Assembly (NCBI GenBank): GCA_900544625.1
Contig: UQVR01000014.1
Span: 1-34,102, forward strand
Length of the DNA: 34,102 nucleotides
Origin: an uncultured Mycoplasmatota bacterium
GTDB lineage: Bacteria; Bacillota_I; Bacilli_A; RF39; UBA660
Direction: 5' to 3'
Below are positions 15,620 through 23,261 of this stretch, one piece after another (position 1 is the first letter of the stretch; each line of letters begins with the position of its first letter). The notes under the pieces were generated by a model. It searched no databases. It was given only the letters and a program-made list of their open reading frames with translations, and was not told the DNA's origin. The translations under genes and the position numbers were made by a program.

Positions 15620-16243
15620 ATGACAAAGATAAGTGTTAAGAACCTTAATGGTGAAAAAGTAAAAGATTTAACATTAAATGATAGTATCTTTAAAATTGAA
15701 GTAAATGATGACGCTTTAAAGAAAATGATTCGTTTACAATTAGATGCTACTCGTCAAGGAACAAGAAAAACTAAAAATAGAAGCGAAGTTTCTGGTGGGG
15801 GAAGAAAACCATGGAAACAAAAAGGAACTGGTAGAGCTCGTCAAGGTAGTATAAGAGCTACTCAATGGGTTGGTGGCGGAGTACCATTTGGTGTTGGTAA
15901 CCGTGACTTTAGTTTCAAAATTAATAAGAAAGAAAGAGTGCTTGCATTAAAGAGTGCTTTATCTCAAAAAGTATTAGAAAAAGCTTTAGTAGTGGTTGAT
16001 AACTTCAATATGGAAAGCACTAAAACTAAAGATGCATTAAAAATGTTAGATGCATTAAAATTAGAAGATAAAGTGTTATTTGTTACAAGTGATGATGCTG
16101 CAAATCTTTATTTAGCAACTAGAAATTTACCAAATTGTTTAGTAATATATGCTGAAGAAGTAAATGTATATGATTTAGTAAATGCTGATGTAGTTGTTAT
16201 GGATGAAGTTGCAGTAAACAAATTAGAGGAGGTGCTTAAATAA
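15620..16243 (+). CDS. rplD: 50S ribosomal protein L4
   Basis: L4 (207 aa) binds 23S rRNA, and its long loop lines the exit tunnel. The loop is visible as RSEVSGGGRKPWKQKGTGRARQG followed by RATQWVGGGVPFG, the segment where macrolide-resistance changes occur in other species; nothing there looks abnormal. In several bacteria L4 represses its own operon through the leader, which makes the structured leader at 14389 of interest. Its stop overlaps the rplW start by one base (TAATG). Confidence 0.98.
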   Translation: MTKISVKNLNGEKVKDLTLNDSIFKIEVNDDALKKMIRLQLDATRQGTRKTKNRSEVSGGGRKPWKQKGTGRARQGSIRATQWVGGGVPFGVGNRDFSFKINKKERVLALKSALSQKVLEKALVVVDNFNMESTKTKDALKMLDALKLEDKVLFVTSDDAANLYLATRNLPNCLVIYAEEVNVYDLVNADVVVMDEVAVNKLEEVLK

Positions 16244-16518
16244 TGAGACATTATTCTGATATTATTATTGCACCAGTTATTACTGAAAAATCTATGGCTG
16301 AAAGACAAAATGGTGTTTATACATTTAAAGTAGCTAAAGATGCTGATAAACTAGAAATTAAGAAAGCTATCGAAGAAGCTTTTAAAGTTAGTGTAGTTAG
16401 TGTTAATACATTAAATACAAAATCTAAAAGAAGAAGAGTTGGAAAATATGCTGGAAGAACTAAGACTTATAAAAAAGCTATTGTTACTTTAGCTGAAGGC
16501 TCTTCAATAGAAATATAG
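16243..16518 (+). CDS. rplW: 50S ribosomal protein L23
   Basis: L23 (91 aa) sits at the tunnel exit and is the docking site for trigger factor and SRP. The family pattern IIIAPVITEKSMAERQNGVYTF is present, followed by KIEIKKAIEEAF-type residues (here LEIKKAIEEAFKV) and KRRRVGKYAGRTKTYKKAIVTL. The start codon overlaps the rplD stop, with GGAGGTG 11 bases upstream inside rplD. Length and order are normal. Confidence 0.98.
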   Translation: MRHYSDIIIAPVITEKSMAERQNGVYTFKVAKDADKLEIKKAIEEAFKVSVVSVNTLNTKSKRRRVGKYAGRTKTYKKAIVTLAEGSSIEI

Positions 16519-16534
16519 TAGGGAGGAAAAAATT

Positions 16535-17368
16535 ATGGCTATAAAACATTATAAACCAACGACTAATAGTCGTCGTGGAATGAGTACACTAGCAAATGAA
16601 GAAATTACAACTTCAACTCCTACTAAATCGCTTTTAGCTAGTAAGAGTAAAACTGGTGGAAGAAATAATCAAGGTAAAATGACAGTTCGTCACATTGGTG
16701 GTGGAGCTAAAAGAAAATACCGTGTTATTGATTATAAAAGAAATAAAGTTGGTGTTACTGGACGTGTTGCAACAATCGAATACGATCCAAATAGAAATGC
16801 TAACATTGCTTTAATTAATTATAAAGATGGAGAAAAAAGATATATTATTGCACCAAATGGATTAAAAGTTGGTATGATTATTGAAAATGGAGAATCTGCT
16901 GATATCAAAGTTGGTAATTCATTGCCTTTAAAAAATATTCCAGTTGGTACAATGGTTCATTGTATTGAACTACAACCTGGTAAAGGTGCTGAAATGTGTA
17001 GAAGTGCTGGAGCTGGAGCTCAAATACTAGGTAGAGAAGGTAAATATGTAATGCTTCGTTTACAATCTGGGGAAACAAGACTTGTTCTAGGAACTTGTAT
17101 TGCAACTATTGGGGTTGTTGGAAATGAAGATTACAAACTAGTTAATTTAGGTAAAGCTGGTAGAAAACGTCATATGGGTATTAGACCTACAAACCGTGGA
17201 TCTGTTATGAACCCTAACGATCACCCTCATGGTGGTGGAGAAGGTCGTGCACCTATCGGACGTAAGAGCCCAATGACACCTTGGGGTAAACCTGCACTTG
17301 GTGTTAAGACTCGTAAGAGCAAAAAGAAAAGTGAAAAGCTAATAGTTAGTAGAAAGGCTAAGAAATAG
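16535..17368 (+). CDS. rplB: 50S ribosomal protein L2
   Basis: L2 (277 aa) is a core 23S-binding protein needed for subunit joining and peptidyl transfer. It starts with AIKHYKPTTNSRRGMS and has the RNA-binding centre GRNNQGKMTVRHIGGGAKRKYR. The conserved histidine region near the C-terminus reads MNPNDHPHGGGEGRAPIGRK, followed by PWGKPALGVKTRK. All parts are present and the length is normal. GGGAGGAAA precedes the ATG. Confidence 0.98.
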   Translation: MAIKHYKPTTNSRRGMSTLANEEITTSTPTKSLLASKSKTGGRNNQGKMTVRHIGGGAKRKYRVIDYKRNKVGVTGRVATIEYDPNRNANIALINYKDGEKRYIIAPNGLKVGMIIENGESADIKVGNSLPLKNIPVGTMVHCIELQPGKGAEMCRSAGAGAQILGREGKYVMLRLQSGETRLVLGTCIATIGVVGNEDYKLVNLGKAGRKRHMGIRPTNRGSVMNPNDHPHGGGEGRAPIGRKSPMTPWGKPALGVKTRKSKKKSEKLIVSRKAKK

Positions 17369-17376
17369 GAGGAAAA

Positions 17377-17640
17377 ATGGCAAGAAGTTTAAAAAAAGGA
17401 CCTTATGTTGAAAAATCACTTATGAAAAAGGTTCAAGAAATGAATAAAGGAACTAAGAAAACAGTTATTAAAACTTGGTCAAGAAGATCTACTATTTTTC
17501 CTGACTTTGTTGGTCATACTATAGCTGTTCATAATGGAAAAGATTTTATTCCAGTTTATATAACTGAAGACATGGTTGGACATAAATTAGGAGAATTTTC
17601 ACAAACTCGTAAATTTACAGGCCATGCAGGTAATAAGTAG
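17377..17640 (+). CDS. rpsS: 30S ribosomal protein S19
   Basis: S19 (87 aa) lies in the 30S head and contacts the decoding-site tRNA and S13. The start ARSLKKGPYVEKSLMKKV and the core TWSRRSTIFPDFVGHTIAVHNGK are textbook, ending in GEFSQTRKFTGHAG. The start lies 8 bases after the rplB stop with AGGAGG spanning the junction. It also abuts rplV with an AGGAGG that overlaps its own stop codon. Confidence 0.98.
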   Translation: MARSLKKGPYVEKSLMKKVQEMNKGTKKTVIKTWSRRSTIFPDFVGHTIAVHNGKDFIPVYITEDMVGHKLGEFSQTRKFTGHAGNK

Positions 17641-17648
17641 GAGGTAAC

Positions 17649-17996
17649 ATGGAAGCATACGCAATTCATAAAAATGCTTTAATTAAGCCAAGACTTGCTA
17701 GAATGACAATGGACTTAATTAGAGGAAAAGATGTTGAAACTGCTAGAGGTATATTAGAAAATACTAATACTAAAGCTAGTAGATTAATTCTTAAAGTTTT
17801 AAATTCAGCTGTTGCAAACGCTGTTAATAATAATGGTGCTAATGAATCTGAACTTAGAATTAGTGAATGTTACATTAATCCAGGACCTGTTTATAAAAGA
17901 ATTAAATTTGCAAGTCGTGGAAATGTAGACCGCCATGATAAGAGAAGTAGTCACATTACTGTCAAAGTAACTGATGAAGCGAAGGGAGTTAAGTAA
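17649..17996 (+). CDS. rplV: 50S ribosomal protein L22
   Basis: L22 (115 aa) extends a beta hairpin into the exit tunnel. The N-terminal helix block RLARMTMDLIRGKDVETARGIL, the middle SRLILKVLNSAVANAVNN and the hairpin region GPVYKRIKFASRGNVDRHDKRSSHITVKV are all seen. The hairpin lacks the usual extra Arg/Pro-rich bases only at a few positions and is otherwise ordinary. AGGAGG precedes the ATG; two bases separate it from rpsC. Confidence 0.97.
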   Translation: MEAYAIHKNALIKPRLARMTMDLIRGKDVETARGILENTNTKASRLILKVLNSAVANAVNNNGANESELRISECYINPGPVYKRIKFASRGNVDRHDKRSSHITVKVTDEAKGVK

Positions 17997-17998
17997 TA

Positions 17999-18676
17999 AT
18001 GGGACAAAAAGTAAATCCTATAGGATACAGACTTGGTGTTAATAAAACTTGGCAAAGTAAATGGTATTCTAAAGATAATTATCAAGAATATTTAATTAAT
18101 GATATTAAAATCAGAGAATATTTAGAAAAGAATCTTAAAGAAGCTGCTATTGCAAGTGTTATTATTGAAAGAAGAAAAAATAAATGTGAAGTTAGTATCT
18201 ATACTGCTAAACCTGGTGTTATCATCGGTCGTGGTGGCGAAGATATTGAAAAACTAAGAAAGAAATTATCTAAATTAGTTGGAGAAGAAATTTTTGTTAA
18301 TATAGTTGAAGAAAAGAATCCAGATTTAAATGCTTCACTTGTTGCTCAAAATATAGCTAGTCAAATAGCTGCAAGAGCACCATTTAGATCAGCTCAAAAA
18401 AGAGCTATCAGAAATGTAATGAAAGCTGGAGCTAAAGGATGTAAAACTGCAGTTTCAGGTAGACTTGGCGGAGCTGAAATGGCTAGAACTGAAGGATATA
18501 CTGAAGGAACTGTGCCTCTACATACTATAAGAGCTGATGTTGATTATGCTATAGCTGAAGCTGATACAACTTATGGTAAGATTGGGGTTAAAGTTTGGAT
18601 TTATAAAGACGAAATTCTTCCTGCAAAGAAAAATCTGAAGGGAGCTGATAAACATGTTGATGCCAAAAAGAACTAA
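17999..18676 (+). CDS. rpsC: 30S ribosomal protein S3
   Basis: S3 (225 aa) lines the mRNA entry site and has mRNA helicase activity with S4. It begins GQKVNPIGYRLGVNKTWQSKWY. The KH domain carries the GxxG loop in GVIIGRGGEDIEKLRKKL. The C-terminal domain has AAQNIASQIA-type residues, FRSAQKRAIRNVMKAGAKGCK and GRLGGAEMARTEGYTEGTVPLHT. The last 23 bases overlap the rplP start, a common arrangement that couples the two. Confidence 0.98.
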   Translation: MGQKVNPIGYRLGVNKTWQSKWYSKDNYQEYLINDIKIREYLEKNLKEAAIASVIIERRKNKCEVSIYTAKPGVIIGRGGEDIEKLRKKLSKLVGEEIFVNIVEEKNPDLNASLVAQNIASQIAARAPFRSAQKRAIRNVMKAGAKGCKTAVSGRLGGAEMARTEGYTEGTVPLHTIRADVDYAIAEADTTYGKIGVKVWIYKDEILPAKKNLKGADKHVDAKKN

Positions 18677-19091
18677 ATATCGTAAAAGTCATAGAGTAAG
18701 TTATGATGGAAAAGCTAAAGGTAATACAGAACTTCATTTTGGAGAATATGGACTTCAAGCTTTAGAAGGCGGATGGATTAGTGCTCGTCAAATTGAAGCA
18801 GCTCGTATTGCAATGACACGTTATATGAAACGTGGCGGAAAAGTTTTTATTAACATATTCCCACATATGCCTAGAACCAAAAAACCTCTAGAAACTAGAC
18901 AAGGTAAAGGTAAAGGTTCAGTAGATGAATGGGTAGCAGTTGTTAAAAATGGTAAGATTATGTTTGAGGTAAGTGGTGTTTCTGAAGAAATAGCTCGTGA
19001 AGCATTAAGACTTGCATCACATAAATTATCTGTTAAAACAAAATTTGTAAAAAAAGAAGAAGTAAAGGATGGTGATTCTCTTGGAAATTAA
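18654..19091 (+). CDS. rplP: 50S ribosomal protein L16
   Basis: L16 (145 aa) shapes the A-site region of the 50S subunit. It opens with MLMPKRTKYRKSHR, the usual start, which fixes the ATG at 18654 inside rpsC with a GAAGGGAG ribosome binding site upstream. FGEYGLQALEGGWISARQIEAARIAMTR and the loop FPHMPRTKKPLETRQGKGKG follow; the loop arginine that receives hydroxylation in E. coli (Arg81) belongs to this region. Length and order are standard. Confidence 0.98.
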   Translation: MLMPKRTKYRKSHRVSYDGKAKGNTELHFGEYGLQALEGGWISARQIEAARIAMTRYMKRGGKVFINIFPHMPRTKKPLETRQGKGKGSVDEWVAVVKNGKIMFEVSGVSEEIAREALRLASHKLSVKTKFVKKEEVKDGDSLGN

Positions 19092-19284
19092 GGAACTAAG
19101 AAAGTTATCTACAGAAGATTTAGTTAAAAAAATCAAAGATACAAAGGAAGAATTATTTACAAAGAGAATGCAACACGCAAATGGTACACTTGAAAAACCA
19201 GTTGAACTTAAAGTATTAAGAAGAGATGTTGCAAGAATGAAAACTATTCTTAAAGAAAGAGAAATTGATGGAGGTAATAAATAA
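19081..19284 (+). CDS. rpmC: 50S ribosomal protein L29
   Basis: L29 is a small helical hairpin at the tunnel exit beside L23. I prefer a TTG start at 19081, giving MEIKELRKLSTEDL, which matches the N-terminus of Firmicutes L29. It would use AAAGGATGGTGA as ribosome binding site. An upstream in-frame ATG at 19069 would add MVIL and abuts AAAGG with no spacer. The rest is normal: EELFTKRMQHANGTLEKP and VARMKTILKEREI. It overlaps rplP and its stop overlaps the rpsQ start. Confidence 0.93.
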   Translation: MEIKELRKLSTEDLVKKIKDTKEELFTKRMQHANGTLEKPVELKVLRRDVARMKTILKEREIDGGNK

Positions 19285-19541
19285 TGACAGAAAAGAAACA
19301 AGAATTAATTGGTAAAGTTGTTAGTGCATCTAATAACAAAACTATAACTGTTAATGTTGAAACATCAAAAAGTCATCCTTTGTATAAGAAAAATGTTAAA
19401 TATTCAAAGAAATATGCTGCTCATGATGAAAAAAACGCAGCAAAAGTAGGAGATACAGTAAAGATTAGAATGACTAGACCATTATCTAAGACTAAAAGAT
19501 ATGAACTAGTAGAAATTTTAACTAAAGCTGTTATCCTTTAG
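19284..19541 (+). CDS. rpsQ: 30S ribosomal protein S17
   Basis: S17 (85 aa) is an early 16S-binding OB-fold protein. The signature is present as ELIGKVVSASNNKTITVNVE, HPLYKKNVKYSKKYAAHDE, and GDTVKIRMTRPLSKTKRYELVEI. The ATG overlaps the rpmC stop by one base, with GGAGGT upstream inside rpmC. Its TAG stop is joined to an AGGAGG that serves rplN. Nothing is unusual. Confidence 0.98.
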   Translation: MTEKKQELIGKVVSASNNKTITVNVETSKSHPLYKKNVKYSKKYAAHDEKNAAKVGDTVKIRMTRPLSKTKRYELVEILTKAVIL

Positions 19542-19552
19542 GAGGTATTATT

Positions 19553-19921
19553 ATGGTAATGCAAGAAAGTAGACTTAAAGTTGCCGATAACTCTGGGGCT
19601 AGAGAACTTTTAGTTATTAGAGTTCTTGGTGGATCAAAAGTTAAATATGGTAATATCGGGGATGTTGTTGTTGGAACAGTTAAAAAAGCTATTCCTAACA
19701 GTCCAGTTAAAAAAGGTAAAGTTGTTAAAGCCGTAATCGTTAGAAGCGTTGAAGGTGTTAGAAGAAGCGATGGTTCTTATATCAAATTTGATGATAATGC
19801 ATGTGTACTTATTAAAGATGATAAATCACCAATTGGTACTCGTGTTTTAGGACCTGTTGCTAGAGAGTTAAGAGAAAAAGATTATATGAAGATTGTTTCT
19901 CTTGCTTCAGAAGTATTATAG
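19553..19921 (+). CDS. rplN: 50S ribosomal protein L14
   Basis: L14 (122 aa) binds 23S rRNA at the subunit interface and is the target of the silencing factor RsfS. It begins MVMQESRLKVADNSGARELL, then RVLGGS, the block IVRSVEGVRRSDGSYIKFDDNACVLI and GTRVLGPVARELRE. The first ATG (19553) fits family length better than the ATG two codons later. TAGGAGG overlaps the previous stop. Confidence 0.98.
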   Translation: MVMQESRLKVADNSGARELLVIRVLGGSKVKYGNIGDVVVGTVKKAIPNSPVKKGKVVKAVIVRSVEGVRRSDGSYIKFDDNACVLIKDDKSPIGTRVLGPVARELREKDYMKIVSLASEVL

Positions 19922-19930
19922 GAGGCAAAA

Positions 19931-20236
19931 ATGAAAGTAAAAGTTGGAGATACTGTTAAAGTAATTGCTGGTGCTGATAAAGGTAAAACTGGTAAAGTTA
20001 TTAAAACATTAAAGACTGAGGCTAGAGTTGTTGTTGAAGGTGTACATATTGTTAAAAAACATAGTAAACCAACAAGTATGAATGACAAAGGTGGAATATT
20101 TGAAATTGAAGCTCCTATACATGTTTCTAATGTAAAGGTTATTGATGAAAAAGAAGCTAAAGCTTCTAAAACAAAAGAAAAAGTAGAAGAAAAAGCGGAA
20201 AAGAAAGCTAAAACTTCTAAGAAAGTGAGTAAGTAG
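19931..20236 (+). CDS. rplX: 50S ribosomal protein L24 with charged tail
   Basis: L24 (101 aa) starts assembly of the 50S subunit. The KOW motif is clear as VKVGDTVKVIAGADKGKTGKV, followed by VEGVHIVKKHSKPT and GIFEIEAPIHVSNVKVID. The C-terminus carries a lysine- and glutamate-rich tail of about 25 residues beginning after KEAKASKTK, probably disordered and DNA- or RNA-contacting at most. A similar extra tail is seen on L3 in this operon. Confidence 0.97.
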   Translation: MKVKVGDTVKVIAGADKGKTGKVIKTLKTEARVVVEGVHIVKKHSKPTSMNDKGGIFEIEAPIHVSNVKVIDEKEAKASKTKEKVEEKAEKKAKTSKKVSK

Positions 20237-20238
20237 TT

Positions 20239-20778
20239 ATGAGTAATTTTAGAAAATTATATGATGAAAAAATTGTTCCTGAATTAATGAAAGAACATAA
20301 TTATACTACTATTATGGCTGTTCCTAAGTTAGAAAAAATTGTTATCAACATGGGTGTTGGAGAAGGTAGTAAAGATGAAAAATTTATTACTGCAGCAGTT
20401 AAAGATCTAGAAGCTATTAGTGGTCAAAAGTGCGTTGTAACAAAAGCTCGTAAATCAATTGCTGGTTTCAAATTAAGAGAAGGTCAACCTGTTGGTGTTA
20501 AAGTAACACTTAGAGGTGAAAATATGTATAATTTCTTTGAAAAATTAGTTAAAATTGGGCTTCCTCGTGTTAGAGATTTCCGTGGAGTTTCAGGACATGC
20601 TTTTGATGGAAAAGGAAATTATACAATTGGAATTAAAGAACAATTAATATTCCCAGAAATTGAATATGATGAAGTGTTAAAGGTGCGTGGAATGGATATT
20701 ATATTCGTTACTACTGCAAAGAGCAATGAAGAAGCTAAAAGTTTATTAAAAGGCTTTGGAATGCCTTTCAAGAATTAA
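20239..20778 (+). CDS. rplE: 50S ribosomal protein L5
   Basis: L5 (179 aa) binds 5S rRNA in the central protuberance. Characteristic parts: PKLEKIVINMGVGEGSKD, the SGQKCVVTKARKSIAGFKLRE block, GVKVTLRGENMYNFFEKL, PRVRDFRGVSGHAFDGKGNY and the ending DIIFVTTAKSNEEAKSLLKG. The gene starts 2 bases after rplX with only a weak GTGAG upstream, so it probably depends on translation of rplX. Confidence 0.98.
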   Translation: MSNFRKLYDEKIVPELMKEHNYTTIMAVPKLEKIVINMGVGEGSKDEKFITAAVKDLEAISGQKCVVTKARKSIAGFKLREGQPVGVKVTLRGENMYNFFEKLVKIGLPRVRDFRGVSGHAFDGKGNYTIGIKEQLIFPEIEYDEVLKVRGMDIIFVTTAKSNEEAKSLLKGFGMPFKN

Positions 20779-20787
20779 GGAGGCACT

Positions 20788-20973
20788 ATGGCAAAGAAAA
20801 GTATGATTGTTAAAAATCAAAGAGCACCTAAATTTTCAACTCGTGCTTACACAAGATGTAATCGTTGTGGAAGACCTCACGGAGTACTTAGAAAATATGG
20901 AATTTGCAGAATTTGTTTTAGAGAACTTGCAAATGAAGGTAAATTACCAGGTGTAAAGAAATCTAGTTGGTAG
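20788..20973 (+). CDS. rpsN: 30S ribosomal protein S14, zinc-binding type
   Basis: This is the short, zinc-dependent form of S14 (61 aa). It has two CxxC pairs, CNRCGRPHGVLRKYGICRIC, that hold one zinc ion, followed by the RNA-binding stretch FRELANEGKLPGVKKSSW. Many Bacillota carry a second, zinc-free S14 for zinc starvation; none is in this window. AGGAGGC precedes the ATG. Confidence 0.98.
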   Translation: MAKKSMIVKNQRAPKFSTRAYTRCNRCGRPHGVLRKYGICRICFRELANEGKLPGVKKSSW

Positions 20974-20986
20974 AAGGAGGAAAATT

Positions 20987-21385
20987 ATGTTTGTACAAGA
21001 TAAAATAGCAGATATGTTAACTCGTATTCGTAATGCTAATCAAATGAGATATGCAACTGTTGAAGTTATTGGTACTAAAATGACTTTAGGTATTGCACAA
21101 ATACTTAAAAATGAAGGTTATATCGCTGATTATGTATATGAAAAAAATACAAATGGCGATAAATTAACTTTAACATTAAAATATGGTCCTAAAAAAGAAA
21201 GAGTTATTGTTGGACTTAAAAGAATTAGTAAATCTGGTTTAAGAGTTTATGCTAAAGTGGATGAAATTCCTCGAGTTCTAAACGGACTAGGTATTGCTAT
21301 AATCTCAACTTCTGAAGGTCTAATGACTGATAAAGAAGCTAGAGCTAAAGGGTTAGGAGGCGAAGTTCTTGCCTATATATGGTAA
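20987..21385 (+). CDS. rpsH: 30S ribosomal protein S8
   Basis: S8 (132 aa) binds the central domain of 16S rRNA and in E. coli represses the spc operon. It begins DKIADMLTRIRNANQMRYATVE and includes RVIVGLKRISKSGLRVYAK, then NGLGIAIISTSEGLMTDKEAR and the C-terminal GGEVLAYIW. The length is normal. AAGGAGG is 5-6 bases ahead of the ATG. Confidence 0.98.
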   Translation: MFVQDKIADMLTRIRNANQMRYATVEVIGTKMTLGIAQILKNEGYIADYVYEKNTNGDKLTLTLKYGPKKERVIVGLKRISKSGLRVYAKVDEIPRVLNGLGIAIISTSEGLMTDKEARAKGLGGEVLAYIW

Positions 21386-21391
21386 GTTATT

Positions 21392-21928
21392 ATGAGTAGA
21401 ATAGGTGAAAGAAAATTAGTTATTCCTGACGGTGTAACGGTTAATGTTGATGGTACTTTAGTTACAGTTAAAGGACCTAAGGGTGAACTTAATTTAGAAG
21501 TAAGTAAACTTGTTAGTGTTGTAGTAGAAGATGGTGTTGTTTTAACTAAACAAATTAAACCAAGTAAAGAAGCAAATGTAATGCAAGGTACTACAAATTC
21601 ATTAATTAGTAATATGATAACAGGTGTTTCTAAAGGATATGATAAAGGATTAGAAGCTGTTGGTGTAGGTTATAGATTCCAAGTTAGTGGTAATAAAATT
21701 ACTATTAATGCTGGATATTCTCATCCAGTTGTTATGGAAGCACCAAAAGAATTATCAGTAACTAGTGAAAGTAATACAGAAATTACTATTCATGGTATTG
21801 ATAAACAAAAAGTATCTGAATTTGCGGCTAATGTTCGTAAGGTAAGAGAACCAGAACCTTATAAAGGTAAAGGTATTCGTTACAAAGGTGAAAAAGTTCG
21901 TCGTAAAGAAGGAAAGAAAGCGGCATAG
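21392..21928 (+). CDS. rplF: 50S ribosomal protein L6
   Basis: L6 (178 aa) sits near the factor-binding site of the 50S subunit. SRIGERKLVIPDGVTV at the start, TVKGPKGELNLEV, GVGYRFQVSGNKITINAGYSHPV, and the ending VREPEPYKGKGIRYKGEKVRRK with a GKKA tail are typical. The 6-base gap after rpsH contains no strong ribosome binding site, so it is probably translated by coupling with rpsH. Confidence 0.98.
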   Translation: MSRIGERKLVIPDGVTVNVDGTLVTVKGPKGELNLEVSKLVSVVVEDGVVLTKQIKPSKEANVMQGTTNSLISNMITGVSKGYDKGLEAVGVGYRFQVSGNKITINAGYSHPVVMEAPKELSVTSESNTEITIHGIDKQKVSEFAANVRKVREPEPYKGKGIRYKGEKVRRKEGKKAA

Positions 21929-21942
21929 GGAGGAGTTAAAGT

Positions 21943-22299
21943 ATGATTAAAAAAGAAGCAAATAATAAGGCTCGTGTAAGACGTCATGCAAGAGTTCGTA
22001 AAACTATTAGTGGTACAAAAGAAGTGCCAAGATTAAATGTATTTAGATCTAATAAAGGTATTTATGCTCAAGTTATTGATGATGTAACTAAGACTACCCT
22101 TGCTAGTTCTTCAAATTTAGAATTGAAAATTGCTAATGGAGGTAATATTGAAGCAGCTAAAGCTGTTGGAAAAGATGTTGCTGAAAAATGCAAAAAATTA
22201 AAAATTAAAAAAGTCGTATTTGACCGTGGTGGATATCAATATCATGGTAGAGTAGAAGCTTTAGCAGATGCTGCTAGAGAAGCTGGACTAGAATTTTAA
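21943..22299 (+). CDS. rplR: 50S ribosomal protein L18
   Basis: L18 (118 aa) joins L5 in binding 5S rRNA. The basic N-terminus has ARVRRHARVRKTISGT, followed by PRLNVFRSNKGIYAQVIDD and the C-terminal block VVFDRGGYQYHGRVEALADAAREAGLEF, a reliable mark of the family. GGGAGGAG lies 8-9 bases upstream. Its stop is followed by GGAGGG serving rpsE. Confidence 0.98.
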   Translation: MIKKEANNKARVRRHARVRKTISGTKEVPRLNVFRSNKGIYAQVIDDVTKTTLASSSNLELKIANGGNIEAAKAVGKDVAEKCKKLKIKKVVFDRGGYQYHGRVEALADAAREAGLEF

Positions 22300-22309
22300 G
22301 GAGGGTAGC

Positions 22310-22816
22310 ATGAGAAAAGACGATAAAAGACAAGAAAAGAAAAATTTATTAGAAGAAAAAGTTATTTCTATTACTAGAGTAACAAAAGTTACTTCAGGTG
22401 GTAGACATTTCCGTTTCTGTGCTACTGTTGCAGTTGGTAACCGTAAAGGTTTAGTTGGTATTGGTAGTGGAAAAGCTAATGAGGTTCCAGAAGCTATCAA
22501 AAAAGCTTTACAAGCTGCTAATAAAAACGTATGTAAAGTTGCACTTAGTCAAGGAAGAACTATTCCTCATGAAGCAGAAGCTAAAGTGGGTAGAGCTGTA
22601 GTTTTAGTTAAACCTGCTAAAGAAGGACGTGGAATCATTGCTGGTGGTGCTGCTCGTGCAGTATTAGAACTAGCTGGAGTTAAGGATATAGTTGCTAAGT
22701 CTCTAGGAGCAAATACTCAAGTTAATGTTGCTAAAGCTACTTTAGAAGCATTAAAGAGCCAAAGAACTCCAGAACATATAGCTGAACTTCGTGGCAAGAA
22801 AGTTGAGGAATTATAA
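22310..22816 (+). CDS. rpsE: 30S ribosomal protein S5
   Basis: S5 (168 aa) helps decoding accuracy and mRNA entry. The double-stranded RNA-binding-like domain is seen in VTSGGRHFRFCATVAVGNRKGLVG, and the second domain in PHEAEAKVGRAVVLVKPAKEGRGIIAGGAARAVLELAG. In most Bacillota rpmD (L30) comes next; here rplO starts one base after the rpsE stop. Confidence 0.98.
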   Translation: MRKDDKRQEKKNLLEEKVISITRVTKVTSGGRHFRFCATVAVGNRKGLVGIGSGKANEVPEAIKKALQAANKNVCKVALSQGRTIPHEAEAKVGRAVVLVKPAKEGRGIIAGGAARAVLELAGVKDIVAKSLGANTQVNVAKATLEALKSQRTPEHIAELRGKKVEEL

Positions 22817-22817
22817 T

Positions 22818-23261
22818 ATGAGATTAGAAAATTTACCAAAGACTAAAGAAATGAAAGCCTCTAAAAGAGTAGGTAGAGGTCCAGGATCTGGAATGGGTAA
22901 AACATCTACTCGTGGAGAAAATGGTCAAAAATCAAGAAGTGGCGCATCAATCAAAGCTTGGTTCCAAGGTGGTCAAACTCCATTATATAGAAGAATTCCT
23001 ATTAGAGGTTTTAATAATAAACAATTTGAAACTAAATTTGCTATTATTAATTTAAGTGATTTAGATAAATTCTTTAATGATGGAGATGTTGTTACTCCAG
23101 AAGTATTAAAAGAAAGAAAAATAATTAAAAAACAACTTAATGGAGTTAAAGTATTAGGTAATGGAGAACTTACTAAAAAGTTAACCGTTAAAGCTAATAG
23201 ATTCTCTACTAAAGCTGTTACAAAAATTGAAAATATTGGTGGCAAAGCTGAGGTGATTTAG
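22818..23261 (+). CDS. rplO: 50S ribosomal protein L15
   Basis: L15 (147 aa) is a late-assembly 50S protein. I place the start at the ATG at 22818, giving MRLENLPKTKEMKASKRVGRG with TGAGGA about 8 bases upstream. A longer frame opening at 22791 only overlaps rpsE and adds no family sequence. GSGMGKTSTRGENGQKSRSG, the aromatic block WFQGGQTPLYRRIP and the C-terminal KANRFSTKAVTKIENIGGKAEVI are present. It abuts secY. Confidence 0.97.
   Translation: MRLENLPKTKEMKASKRVGRGPGSGMGKTSTRGENGQKSRSGASIKAWFQGGQTPLYRRIPIRGFNNKQFETKFAIINLSDLDKFFNDGDVVTPEVLKERKIIKKQLNGVKVLGNGELTKKLTVKANRFSTKAVTKIENIGGKAEVI

Noticed and set aside
22791..22817. Upstream extension of L15
   Set aside because: These codons overlap rpsE and add residues not found in the family; the ATG at 22818 gives the standard start.
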